Of a DNA stretch of 64,000 nt, positions 40,475 to 50,691 are shown in pieces. Made by a program: the position numbers and the translations under genes. The notes under the pieces were generated by a model. The model was not told where the DNA came from and did no database searches. It was given only the letters and a program-made list of their open reading frames with translations. How positions within the stretch are numbered: position 1 is the stretch's first letter; each line of letters begins with the position of its first letter. This DNA comes from Isochrysis galbana (taxonomy: Eukaryota > Haptophyta > Isochrysidales > Isochrysidaceae): positions 1,272,979 to 1,336,978 of the forward strand of contig CM030934.1 in assembly GCA_018136815.1 (NCBI GenBank), in the 5' to 3' direction.

Positions 40475-41545
40475 TCATGTTGATTTGGGCAGGCCGGCCT
40501 CTGAGTGTGTCAAGGGGGATGCTTGAACGTTATTAGCGACTTTAGCTGCCATCCGTTGCTCAAGTAGTTCGCGAGCGCGCTGCCGCCGCCTCTCAGCAAC
40601 GAGAGGATCTGCTGTTGTCACACTCGGTGGTGGAGGAGGTGCCTCCACATCTCCTCTTACAGGATCATACCATAAGGGCGAGTAAGCGGCTCGTTGGCCT
40701 ACATGAGCACTGGCGTTCATTCCCCCCAAGCCGCCCAAAACAGAATCATCGCTTACAGATGCGGTTGGTGGGAAGAGACCGCAGCAGCACGAGGAAAGGA
40801 CGCCGTAGAGTGCGGTGCCGACTAACCGCATCGGAGGTTGCACAGCAGGCGGCCACAAGGACGCAAAAGAGAAGCTGTCTGAGCTATCACCCGTCGGGAC
40901 AGCTGGCCGAAGAAAGGAGTCGCCCGGCTTAGGTTGATAGTATCGTAAATATGTCCAACCAGACAGTATGCCAAAAGCGCAGAAAAATATTTCATCGGGA
41001 GGGCCAGCATGGACGAAAAGGAGGAGGACTAGGCTCCAACTAAACGCACACAGTGGTGCATATCGCAATGGTATCACAAGCTGTGCAGGAACTGATGACG
41101 GGGCAACCATGATTTGTTGCGCTACGGCAACCGAGAGGCCGCCGACAAGTCCCGACAACCCTGCCAAGCGGGCGAAGAGAAAGTGGTGCTCGCGGAAGAG
41201 GATGTAGAGGGTCACCATTGCCACCCAAGAGAAAGATGCCTGCAGTACACCGACCAACAGGAGGTATCGCCCTGCCTCAACCTCGCCCCACTGCTCGATG
41301 AGCAAGAATGACGAGCCGAGGATGACAACGAGCGCAAACACTAGGTTGGGGAAGGAGTCGTCGAACAGGTTTGAGGTCAGAATCATCCATGGCCGCGTGA
41401 GTGTGTGCCCTGGGATGAGTGAGACTACGCCGCCGAGGTTTTCGGGAGCTAGCCATAGCAGGAAGTGCAGGACGACGAGGATGGCCGAGAGAGCAAGGGC
41501 GCCGCGGTGCGTCGTCGCAGCGCTCGCCAATTCGACTCGTGACAT
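40475..41545 (-). CDS. TMEM115-like rhomboid-fold membrane protein
   Basis: 356 aa. About six hydrophobic helices in the first 215 residues. HTLTRPWMILTSNLFDDSFP (about 47-66) and LSGWTYLRYYQPKPGD (about 195-210) are hallmarks of the TMEM115/DUF1751 family, a catalytically dead rhomboid relative that in other eukaryotes sits in the Golgi and affects retrograde transport. No Ser-His protease dyad is apparent. The ~140-residue C-terminal tail is cytosolic-type, with a Pro run and a basic/coiled segment (VAERRRQRARELLEQRMAAK). The start codon lies ~25 bp from a long CCCT/CT microsatellite in the promoter side. Single exon. Confidence 0.82.
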   Translation of the reverse strand: MSRVELASAATTHRGALALSAILVVLHFLLWLAPENLGGVVSLIPGHTLTRPWMILTSNLFDDSFPNLVFALVVILGSSFLLIEQWGEVEAGRYLLLVGVLQASFSWVAMVTLYILFREHHFLFARLAGLSGLVGGLSVAVAQQIMVAPSSVPAQLVIPLRYAPLCAFSWSLVLLLFVHAGPPDEIFFCAFGILSGWTYLRYYQPKPGDSFLRPAVPTGDSSDSFSFASLWPPAVQPPMRLVGTALYGVLSSCCCGLFPPTASVSDDSVLGGLGGMNASAHVGQRAAYSPLWYDPVRGDVEAPPPPPSVTTADPLVAERRRQRARELLEQRMAAKVANNVQASPLTHSEAGLPKST

Positions 41546-41565
41546 TCTTACAGCTCGCCAGCCGA

Positions 41566-41775
41566 TTTTCTCTCCCTCCCTCCCTCTCTCCCTCCCTCCC
41601 CCCCCCCCTCTCCCTCTCTCCCTCCCTCCCTCCCTCCCTCCCTCCCTCCCTCTCTCGCTCCCTCTCTCGCTCCCTCCCTCCCTCCCTCCCTCCCTCCCTC
41701 CCTCCCTCCCTCCCTCCCTCCCTCCCTCTCTCTCTCCCTCCCTCCCTCCCTCCCTCTCTCTCTCCCTCCCTCCCT

Positions 41776-41836
<61 letters not shown>
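41566..41836. repeat. (CCCT)n/(CT)n microsatellite at TMEM115-like promoter
   Basis: Roughly 270 bp of CCCT and CT units immediately upstream of the minus-strand start at 41545. Confidence 0.95.
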
Positions 41837-41838
<2 letters not shown>

Positions 41839-42189
41839 TCTTCTTCTACTCAGTACCCTCCTCCTCCCTCTTCCTCGTACTTCGTGCAGCCGCCGCCAGC
41901 CCGCCCTCCGCCCGCTGCTGTAGCGCAAGAAAACAAAACCCCACCTCCTTCCTCCCGTCCGCACCGGCTCCCGTGCCTAGTTTACTCTAAAGATGCTGGA
42001 TGGGAAATATGAAGGTGCAACTTGAGGTCCGCTTTTTCTCATGCTCCCCCGTCTATTTTCGTGGATAAGCAGCTTTGCCCTCGGAGGGAATGCGGCCACC
42101 TGCCATTCTGCCACCAAAAAACGTACGATTCGATGCAAGACGCAAGACCCCCAAAATTACCTCCCCGTCCACCATCCCCATCCAGGGAT

Positions 42190-42366
42190 ATCAAATACAT
42201 CACACATAGACGCATAGGCACGTCTAACAGATTTGTGAACAAAGACAAAGATTGCCGGCTCTGCGGACTACGAGTGGAATCCTCCACGCACCTAGGAGAG
42301 TGTCCGCGCATAGCCAACCTCCTCGATACCCTGAACGGATTACGGATTAGTCAACTTTACGCATGA
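42190..42366 (+). pseudogene. C-terminal zinc-finger tail of a non-LTR reverse transcriptase
   Basis: The frame reads NKDKDCRLCGLRVESSTHLG followed by ECP and a short tail. This is the CX2CX8HX4C-type finger often found at the end of LINE polyproteins. No RT core is upstream. Confidence 0.5.
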
Positions 42367-42760
42367 GGATGAGGCGGATATGACGGATCGACAGATCGAG
42401 CATGACCACTGGCTCGATATGCGATGATTCGGAAGGGAAACGATCGGCGGGAGGCGCGGCGAAGGTGGCCGGGAGTGATGGAATGACGGGCTGGACCACC
42501 TCCTCAGTAGAGAAAGGCGGGAGGACGGGCTTGGACGAGGGCGAGCGCGACGACGGAGCGGACATGGCTAGGCGGATCGGGATTGATAGGCTGACGCTGA
42601 GGGAGTGGAGAGGTTTGGTATTGAGGTAGTGTTGAGAACGAGGGACGAGAACGGGAACGAGAACGAGAACGAGAGCGACGAACGAAGAACGACAGATGAC
42701 AGACGGATAGAGGCCGATGGACCGACGAGATGACACCACACTCACGTCAACACTCTCCAC
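42347..42760 (-). pseudogene. Possible gag N-terminal fragment
   Basis: The minus-strand frame with internal start MSAPSSRSPSSKPVLPPFST resembles Ser/Pro-rich gag starts. Part of it (42386-42471) is repeated at 39866-39951. No further retroelement domains are attached. Confidence 0.3.
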
Positions 42761-43416
42761 ACTTACGTATCCTTATCACGGAACGCATAGGAACCTGCTG
42801 ACAGACCGAACAAGGAAGAGAATGCCGACAAGAGAGCGACGGGGCGACGGACGATCCGACGGGGGCGACAGTTACGCACAAGAATAAGGAAGGAATCTTT
42901 CGAAAACCCTTAAGTGAGTTGATGAAGACCGAAGTAAAATAGCGCCACGATATAATCCAACGGCCAACACCTGAGGGGGAATCGGGGTCACACTACAAGC
43001 AAGGGGGCGTGTCGCGGGTAGAGGGTACACTTCCCCCTCGTACGTTCCATTTTTAGGTCTTCCCGCGCGACTCCCTCTCCCTCTCCGTCGCCGCGCCCCA
43101 GCTCCCTTCTTCCCGTATCGTCCCGTATCGGTCCGTCGGTCCGCCCCCCCTCCCTTCTCCTCTCCTCTTCCCGGCTCCCCCGCGGAAGCCCTCCCCCCTC
43201 TCTCCCCTCCCGTCTCTCCCCGAGTGCTTCCTTGAGTTTCCGGCCCCCTTTTGTCTAGTTCTTTCCCGCGCGATTCCCTCCCCCCCCCGCGCGTGACGTT
43301 TTCCCTCCGTGTCTTGACTACCCCAACTCCGCACACAACAACTCATAGGCTCTCTCAAATTCATCGAGCTCCTTCACCCACGTATCTCCCTCCTCCTCCA
43401 CCGCCTCTCATGTGTA

Positions 43417-43869
43417 ATGTCCTCGCCGCCCGCCGAGGCCTACGACGTCGCCCGAGCCGCCCTCGCCCTCGCCCACCACGAGAAAGACGTGGGCATCACC
43501 TACGGCGGCCTCGCCCTCTCCTCCTCCCCTCGCTTTACGGCCGCCATTGCCGCCAACGTCGACCTTTCCGAGCCCGCCCCCGCCCACCTCGAAGCCCTCG
43601 CCGATGCCACATGGGGCGACCGCAACATCTACGCTGTCCTGCTCACTTTAGGCGGCGGCGCCATCATGCATCAAACGAAGAAACTCGCGCTCATCGTCGA
43701 CTCCTCGATGGAGGCGGAAGCCATCGCCTCCTGCAAAGCCGCCGAAGGTGTCTCCTACGCGCGCGAGATCCTGCGCGCCATCGGCGTCCCGCTCGAGGGC
43801 CCCACCCTCATCGGAACCGACAACCTCGCCAACATGCGCGTCGGCTCGCTGCGATCGGCGAGGAGTTGA
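43417..43869 (+). pseudogene. Orphan copia-type RNase H fragment
   Basis: 150-codon frame containing LEALADATWGDRNIY..LLTLGGGAIMHQTKKLALIVDSSMEAEAIA and GTDNLANMRVG. It follows the copia RNase H layout (D-A-D-W, GGGAI.W.SKK, S..EAE, DN..A). The usual SST before EAE reads SSM. No RT lies upstream, and sequence after 43860 loses the KHIDxRYH motif, so the gene is a remnant. It differs from the intact copia at 8500-17573, so it comes from another lineage. Confidence 0.6.
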
Positions 43870-44014
43870 TGCCAACCTGACGAACACTCGGTGGTGTGCA
43901 CGCACGCCCTCTGGCCGGAAGAGTTGTTTGGGGCGCGCGAGGAGCTGCACCCGCCGACGCCCGCTGGCGCGCACGTGCCAGCTGTCTGTTTTGGCCGGTA
44001 CTGCCCAAGGCGCT

Positions 44015-44275
44015 CCTCGCGCGTGCACGGCCGATCGGCCTCCAAAAAACTTTTGGGGCGAGGAGGTGATGCCAACACGACGAACGCTCGGTAGGGTGCA
44101 CGCACGCCCTCTAGCTAGAAAAGAGTTTGTCGGACTCCCCCCCCCCTCATACTAACATTAAACATACACGGGCAGTGGGCGGTGTCGCGCATGTCAAATT
44201 CGGGCGGTGTCCTCTGGGCGGCGCTCGCGCGTGCACCGCCGATCGGCCTCCAAAAAACCTTTGGGGCGAGGAGGC
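44015..44275. repeat. 55-bp direct repeat pair
   Basis: 44015-44068 and 44222-44275 share CTCGCGCGTGCACSGCCGAT and GCCTCCAAAAAAC.TTTGGGGC-type sequence. Confidence 0.6.
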
Positions 44276-44471
44276 ACAGCAGTTCGGTCCAACCGGCGTA
44301 CCGCGCACCCACCGCGCCGTACACTGCCCCGATGGTCAGCAGAACCCCCGCCCACGCAGCCTCACGCGCAAGCACATCCCGACGCATGACTGTCCAGGAC
44401 GCGCGCCGCCCATCCGAAATCTGATGTACAGTGCATGTCACATATTTTCTGCCCCGTATTAACAAAGGAAG

Positions 44472-44759
44472 ATGAAACTCAGCGCTCTCCGGGACCAGCA
44501 TACTTGGGAAACGGTCGGATTGGATATTGGAATCTTCCTCATCGTCACATTTTCTGTGCTCTTTCTGGTTGGCGTCGTCATCCTCGCTGTAGAGGTATAC
44601 AGGCAAATGAAAAACAGTTCAAACAAGCAGGAGAAGAAGTACGACTTCAAGTGGACCCCACGCATGACCATCGGGGCGGCATTGATGGCACCTGCGGTCA
44701 TTGCGTTGGTCATTACGTTTGTAATCGCAGCGCCCGCCGCTATGTTGTATGCAACGTGA
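44472..44759 (+). CDS. Small two-helix membrane protein (cassette gene A)
   Basis: 95 aa. Two strong hydrophobic segments (DIGIFLIVTFSVLFLVGVVI, about 18-40; IGAALMAPAVIALVITFVIA, about 67-88) separated by a charged Lys/Asn-rich loop. No family recognised. The stop TGA shares one base with the ATG of the next frame (TGATG at 44757-44761), an arrangement rare in algal nuclear genes but common in viruses. TATTAAC lies 8-15 bases before the ATG; gene C has TATTAAA in a similar place. Probably one of a three-gene unit with B and C. Confidence 0.6.
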   Translation: MKLSALRDQHTWETVGLDIGIFLIVTFSVLFLVGVVILAVEVYRQMKNSSNKQEKKYDFKWTPRMTIGAALMAPAVIALVITFVIAAPAAMLYAT

Positions 44760-44869
44760 TGGCGCGCGCCGCATTAAATTCACATCCGCTACGAAGCACG
44801 ACGCGCGCCCAACAACGCGCCATGCCGCTCATACACACGCTCCTCCTCGCCACACTCGCTCCGCCTCCC

Positions 44870-44874
44870 CACTT
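44870..44874. repeat. Target-site duplication CACTT (left)
   Basis: Pairs with CACTT at 47129-47133. Confidence 0.75.
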
Positions 44875-47128
44875 TGTCGCATTCATCCTAGATGATGCGA
44901 TTTCCAGGCTCTTGTTTCCAGGTCCTTCGCCGTGCGGCCACACGGTGAAGCTCAGGTACATCTAGGTTGGTAGGGTTCGTCCCTAGCGATCTAGAATTCG
45001 AGTTCTCGTTTCGTTCCTTCTAGCCTGTTTGTCAGGTCTAGATTCCAGGTTTCCTCCTTTCGGGTAATCTTGACCCAAAGGAGCCAGGTTGCCTGTCACT
45101 CGCTGCGCGCTTGTCTCAGGCTCTCGAGTTACCTTGTGAAGGCTTGTTTAGCTTCTTGCAAGGCTTGTTGTTTCTTGTTGGGTTCCGGTTCTTTCTTGGG
45201 ACCTGCTGACTTTCGTTGTTGTCCAGGCCTGTTCTTCGTAGGTTCTGCTTGGCCTGGTTAGGGTTTCGTTGCCTCCCCGCGTTCGGCGGTTGGCGTTGGC
45301 GTTCGGAAACTTCCTCTCACATTCCCTAGGTCCGCTACCCTTGGCTTGTAGGTCCTTGCTTCTTTCTTCTCGGTCAAGGTTTTGGCGAGCGAGTCGGTCC
45401 AGGCTCCATTCTCGTTGATCCCATGTCTTGGGTAAGGGACCCGTCCCTCTAGGCTAGCCCCATGCCTCGGCTAGGGCTCCGAGTTCAAGTTTCCGTCGGA
45501 GCGAATCATGGAGGTGATGAACGCGTGCTGCCTGCGCTCTACACCCGGCGCAACACCCGAGCAAAGCTCCTGTAAAAGGGAGAAGTGGGTGGGGCAGTGC
45601 GTACGAAAGAGGCCGCCGCGTTAAGCCGCCGATTTCGTGCTCGCTTTGGATCCAAAGGGTGTTCTTGTCTCCACGTTTCGCTCGCTATGTTCCGTTGCTT
45701 CTTGTTCCGATTCTGACTTCTGGTCAGCTCAGGTTCCAGTTTCCAGGTCTCTGTTTCCAGGTTCACCGCTCGACATCGGGAGACGTCTCGATCTTAGTCG
45801 GGGGGTGTCGCATTCATCCTAGATGATGCGATTTCCAGGCTCTTGTTTCCAGGTCCTTCGCCGTGCGGCCACACGGTGAAGCTCAGGTACATCTAGGTTG
45901 GTAGGGTTCGTCCCTAGCGATCTAGAATTCGAGTTCTCGTTTCGTTCCTTCTAGCCTGTTTGTCAGGTCTAGATTCCAGGTTTCCTCCTTTCGGGTAATC
46001 TTGACCCAAAGGAGCCAGGTTGCCTGTCACTCGCTGCGCGCTTGTCTCAGGCTCTCGAGTTACCTTGTGAAGGCTTGTTTAGCTTCTTGCAAGGCTTGTT
46101 GTTTCTTGTTGGGTTCCGGTTCTTTCTTGGGACCTGCTGACTTTCGTTGTTGTCCAGGCCTGTTCTTCGTAGGTTCTGCTTGGCCTGGTTAGGGTTTCAT
46201 TGCCTCCCCGCGTTCGGCGGTTGGCGTTGGCGTTCGGAAACTTCCTCTCACATTCCCTAGGTCCGCTACCCTTGGCTTGTAGGTCCTTGCTTCTTTCTTC
46301 TCGGTCAAGGTTTTGGCGAGCGAGTCGGTTGCTCTATCCGCTCGAGATTTGAGGTTTAATTTGCCATCTCCCCTTGGAGATCAGTGTAGGTTCGCTTCCT
46401 AGGTGAGGGAATCTTTCCCCTTGATGCAAGTTACATGCAAGCCTTGGCCCCTTTGGTGTTTCTTCCCCTTGGTTGCTACTCAGGGTTGTTCGTTAGAAGC
46501 GTCTAGAAGGTTCACGCTCAACGGCAAGATTTCCTCTGTCGTGAAGACATCTCGTTGCGATCTGTATCCAAAGTGATCGCCGTGGTCGCGCGACATGACG
46601 CTCCCCTTCGGACTCTCCGCTACGTGGGGAAGTTACAACGGAGACACGCTCCGGCCGTCGCTGCGGAGTCTCTCTCTCTCTCGCTCTCTCTCTCCGTCTC
46701 TCGCGACGTGTTTGAGTTATCGGTGATTTGGGGTCGCGGTTGCTTGATAATTTGCTTGGTTTGGGTGAATGATTCCGGTGTGTTCGTGAGTCGGTGTATC
46801 CTGTTGTTCTCAGGCTCTTTGTCCGTCGTTGTTCGCTGCGTCGCTGCACTCTAGCAGCCTAGGCTCCCTCCCTGAGGGAAGAGTTCTTTGTAGGTCTAAC
46901 AATCTCTTAAAACCCAACACACTAGGGCCGCTAGGAGCGCCTCGCCGCCCCACAGTCCTTCGTTCGCCGTTCGTTCCCTGTCCATACACCCGAATGGGGT
47001 TGCCCGACCCAGTCCAGAATTTCATTCACCCGACTCCCGGTGGGGAGGAGGGACAAAGCGCCGCGCTAGCCGCCGGTGCCGCTCGCGACGGAGTGGCTCA
47101 GAGCCCTCCGGTAGCGCTCGACTCGACA
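44875..47128 (+). mobile_element. Degenerate LTR retroelement with unequal LTRs
   Basis: The LTR start TGTCGCATTC occurs at 44875 and 45806. The first 524 bp are almost identical (one visible change, 45265/46196). The 3' LTR runs to ...CTCGACA at 47128 (1323 bp), while the 5' copy is cut at 45398. Only ~407 bp lie between, ending in a TTAGTCGGGGGG polypurine-like tract. The ends TGTCG/CGACA are inverted, and CACTT is duplicated outside. No coding capacity. Likely an internal deletion removed the 5' LTR tail and the body. Confidence 0.75.
45806..47128 (+). repeat. 3' LTR, 1323 bp
   Basis: Starts TGTCGCATTC directly after a G-run and ends TCGACA before the CACTT duplication. Its last ~115 bp occur also at 25393-25512 and 39953-40079. 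Confidence 0.7.
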
Positions 47129-47513
47129 CACTTCCTGTTTGGAACCTTCTACGGCGAGCAGGCCATACAGCTCGCCGCCCGGTGGGGAAGCCACACCGAG
47201 CTTTCCCCTGCGCACCTCCAGCGCGTCGTGCGGGCCAAAACCGCCCTCGCCAACTCAGGCAACTTTGTCATCCTAGCAGCAGCGCAGGCAGAAAAAAGCA
47301 AGGCGACCCCATCGCTCCTCGTCGTTCAACCAGGCAGCGAACAACAACACATACTCAAAATATGTCTATGGGACCAAAGGCTCTCCGTGTCACAGCGCGG
47401 GGGGTGCATCGCCCAGGCGCAGCTGTGGTATGCGCGCGTCTTCAACTCCACCTTCGTACTGCCCACGGAAGTGTGACTCACTGTCCCATCTTTTTGGCTG
47501 CTTCTATTAAACG

Positions 47514-47966
47514 ATGGGCAACTCCGCCGGGCGAATCGACAATCACGGCTTCGGAATCGGCAAGTATGACGTCGACAAACAAGACCCCAAGAATGCACAG
47601 GTTATCGCGGGATGCAAAATGACCATCTTCTCCGAGCCAGGCTTCAAAGGCCAACACACAACCATCAACGGCCCGTCGATGCTCAGCTCAGAAGACGTGC
47701 GATGGGAAGACGTCGATCTACAGGCGATCGGGTGGACTCAACCGGTGCGCTCCCTAAAAATCGAGTGTCATCCGGACTCGGCAGCGGCCAAACGAAAAGA
47801 CAAATTTCAAGCTGAAGTAACCAAAATATTCGCAAAGGGAGCCGCATTTTTGCTAGGAGCCATCGTGCTCGCAGTATTTGTAATCATTCTCGTGTGGAAA
47901 TTACTCAACACGCGGTCCACCGATAAAAATCCAAAGGGGCACGAAGCCGCGCCACAGGCTAAATAA
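47514..47966 (+). CDS. Beta/gamma-crystallin-like, C-terminally anchored protein (cassette gene C)
   Basis: 150 aa. The N-terminus MGNSAG could be myristoylated. Residues ~33-88 (CKMTIFSEPGFKGQHTTING...VRSLKIEC) have the aromatic-x4-F-x-G pattern of a beta/gamma-crystallin Greek-key motif, often Ca-binding or structural. One strong membrane segment (AAFLLGAIVLAVFVIILVWKLL, about 112-133) and a short charged tail follow. It sits 37 bp after gene B with TATTAAA just upstream. Small, membrane-anchored and tightly packed, it looks viral rather than host, but no homolog is named. Confidence 0.6.
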   Translation: MGNSAGRIDNHGFGIGKYDVDKQDPKNAQVIAGCKMTIFSEPGFKGQHTTINGPSMLSSEDVRWEDVDLQAIGWTQPVRSLKIECHPDSAAAKRKDKFQAEVTKIFAKGAAFLLGAIVLAVFVIILVWKLLNTRSTDKNPKGHEAAPQAK

Positions 47967-48524
47967 AAAGAGAACTCCAACAATCCACACGGGGAGTGTT
48001 CATCTTAATACTTCATCTCTAGTCGCTTCTCATTCACGGACCGGCTGCGATGTCCTTGCTGCACGTTTGTACTGTAAAAAAGGGGGTCCTTTAAGTAGAA
48101 CTTATACCGTCCACATGGGGGGCACTTGCGAAAAAAACAACCAAACCTGAGGTTGCACCCTCTTAAACGATCTAAACCCCATATACACCATCGGGAAAAA
48201 AAACGAGGATCTAATCCCCAGCGCAGCATTACGTACACTAGCTAGCATCCGAGCTGAGAGTGCCTCACATAACGGAAACTGCAACCATCGCCCCAGCGGA
48301 GACGCCCCTCGACGATACCCCCACCGCCACCGCCCGGGAAAGAACCTCGTCGTAGTAACCTCGCGAAGAATATGAATATAACCACCACATCCACCTGGCG
48401 AAACAGAAAAGCCCCAAATAAGGACAACGAGTGGCCAAACCCCGACGCAGGGGCTTCTACCCCAAAACCTAAAGTAGCCAAAAGACGAACAAACGGTCTG
48501 CCCGACCGCACCCACAGAGCGGGA

Positions 48525-48690
48525 CCCGAGGTAGCGCACCTGGGTCGGACCCCGGAAACCGAAGACCAAGGAAAGACAGAGGGAAGGCGAAGGAGGGAGT
48601 GGAAAGGGAGATAAGGACGATGGCGGTAACAGGGTAGATAGTGCCCTGACCATAGTAGGTGATAGCCCCGAATCTTCAGATGTTTTTTTC
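48525..48690 (-). repeat. Dispersed repeat R3 (reverse copy)
   Basis: On the minus strand it reads ACATCTGAAGATTCGGGGCT and, further on, CTTCGGTTTCCGGGGTCC, as at 62093-62250; parts recur at 3050, 25129 and 56218. Confidence 0.6.
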
Positions 48691-48748
48691 TTGCGTACTT
48701 GCCAACACACGCATGGCGAAGCGCACACTACCCAAGATCTTACATTCT

Positions 48749-50691
48749 TCACCAACCCTTGCCACCTTTGCCTTTGATTTCGACACTACGCTTGCCCGTC
48801 TGGCCGGCACTGCCACTGCCACGTCCGCCATAGCGCGGATTCTGCATACCTCGACCACCACTACGCGGCCCCAAATGTCTATTGCTTACGCTACCGGGAC
48901 CGCGGCGAACTTTCCCCGTCCCGGTTGTACTCTGGTCGATCGGGTTGCTCCCCACATTGCCATTTTGCCTTGACCGTGCGCGCGCACGCCTACCCTCGCC
49001 CACCAACCCATGACCTTTCCTGCCGGCGAATTCCACTGCATGTTTGAAGACGAGTGACACCCGCGCTCCTGTGTTGGCTTCCCCCTCTCCTGGCAACACG
49101 GCATGCTCAAAGTCATCGTTGCATACACCAAACATCGAAACAACGTCTCCTGAGAAAAGTGGCAGCGTGTGCTGCCAGGCCTCCCCTGTTCTTCTACCGA
49201 CGTCTACGTGTTGCTTGTCCCACACACTACTTTGTTTGTTCCCGCGGGTTCCAAGCTTATCGATTTCCTTGATTGGTCGAAAGGCGAATCGACGAGGCTC
49301 TCCAATGGCCACCACCATCGTAGTCCGTGCCCAGCGTGTGCCGTGCTCTGGGTCGGTGTGCCATTTGCACGCAGCTTCTCCGCCCGCAGGGTATAGATTG
49401 CAGAGAACACAATCGAATCGCTCCCCTGTGCGCGCTTGTAAGGCATCACGAATAGCTTCCACCGTTGGCGTGAGCGGCGATGGCGGCATCAACTTGCCGG
49501 AGTAGGCAAGAGCTCCAATACCAGCCTCGGCGAGCCAAGCTGTGTGTCGCCGCTCGCGCACCCTAAGAAACAGAATGGGGGCGATCAGTCAAGTCCAAAG
49601 CGAGTTAGAGGGCTGTACCATGGCTCGAAAAAGTATTGATGCAGCTAATCGACCCCAGGTAGACGCAAGAGAAGCGCGATAGCGACCCACCTTCGGCCGT
49701 CCCTGGTTAGAAGGTCTTCTCGACGGAAGGGGACCTCCTCGACGAGAGATTGCAGACACAAGTTAGCTCCGTGAAGTGCATGTGGCTGTTCAAAGCAGTT
49801 TCCCACGGGGTCGGCGAAGCCATGATGGTGCGCGTTATCAGAGCCCACGAATTCTCGACTAGAAATGGCTGGCAATGCAACAGTGTTGAATAAAAAATCG
49901 AAAGGAAGGTGCTGAACCCGCGCAGCGAGCCTTGGTACTTCGAATTCAACACCAAAGAGTCGACGAACCGACCAATGGCAAGAGCACGCTTTTGTCAGAT
50001 CCATGGAAGATTCGAGGATATCTGCACGTGTAGCCAAAGCAAGAGCCTCTCTTCGTAATGGCTGCAGGTGAACCACAAAATCCGAGCCGCGGTTGCTGCC
50101 ATTAGCTTGGCGCTCACTCTCCGTCTCCCCGCACAAGGAAGCCAGAGCTGCGAGCGAGCCGGCTATCTCACGGGCGGAGGCAATATCCATCATCGGGTCC
50201 TCGCCATCTTGGCGTGCACAGGATGGAACAGCAACACATGAGGTGATGTGTACAAGAGTCTCAAGGTTGTCACCACTCAGAACTCTCCTACGCTCGGCCG
50301 CGTTGCCAGAGCCGACCAACAGGCATGCAAGTCGCTGCAGACAGTTGCACGCCAGCCGTTGACGCCGCCGCTGGTGTGCGTCGTCAGCCAGGTAGGGCGC
50401 AGCGAATGGCGGGTGTGGTGACGGGATGCGCGAGCCAGCCGCGAGCAGCTCTGACGCCGAGGCAGCGCCCTCGATGGCAGCGCCCACCGTTGGCGCATCC
50501 GTACCTGACCGAGCTGTGAGTATCACAGCCGCGCGCCCTCGGCCCGTCGGCTGCGGCGAACTCATCATCGCGGCGGAGAGCAGCGTCCATCGAGCGACGT
50601 GCGGCGGCCGCATGGGCGCGAGACTCGCACCCCCTCCGTCTTCCCTCTTTGTAGAGTACAGATAAGCTCGCCTCGGTACTCGTATCCTCAT
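48749..50691 (-). CDS. AlkB-type 2-oxoglutarate/Fe(II) dioxygenase with long N-terminal helical region, two exons
   Basis: Exon 1 50691-49691, exon 2 49562-48749, 128-bp intron (GTGGGT...TTCTTAG). The split codon restores frame (604 aa) and joins LQSLVEEVPFRREDLLTRDG to RERRHTAWL, which together form the expected AlkB N-terminus. In exon 2, NLYPAGGEAACKWHTDPEHG gives the HxD iron ligands (His402, Asp404), FEHAV the second His (487) and RVSLVFK the 2OG-binding Arg (501); the usual second Arg is Lys. AlkB enzymes remove alkyl groups from nucleic acids or proteins. Residues ~60-250 are helical and ARM-like. The Gly/Arg-rich C-terminus may bind RNA. True Met may be at residue 27 or 42. Confidence 0.85.

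Larger units (their letters stand above)
44759..47476 (+). pseudogene. Cassette gene B, interrupted by an LTR element
   Basis: 5' part 44759-44874, 3' part 47134-47476. Omitting the insert and one CACTT duplication leaves exactly 459 nt (152 aa) in a single frame, so the gene was intact before insertion. The N-terminal part includes a hydrophobic MPLIHTLLLATLAPP segment. The C-terminal part (FGTFYGEQAIQLAARWG...NSTFVLPTEV) is globular and not recognised. It overlaps gene A by one base and ends 37 bp before gene C. Confidence 0.6.

Noticed and set aside
41298-42012. Long open frames of Ser/Leu/Pro repeats on the plus strand
   Set aside because: They are translations of the CCCT/CT microsatellite upstream of the TMEM115-like gene, not proteins.
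43755-44105. Minus-strand frames with Arg/Ala-rich content
   Set aside because: Opposite the copia RNase H remnant and direct repeats; no independent support.
48102-48755. 217-codon minus-strand frame
   Set aside because: Overlaps repeat R3 and the 3' end of the AlkB-type gene; no domain seen and composition is irregular.
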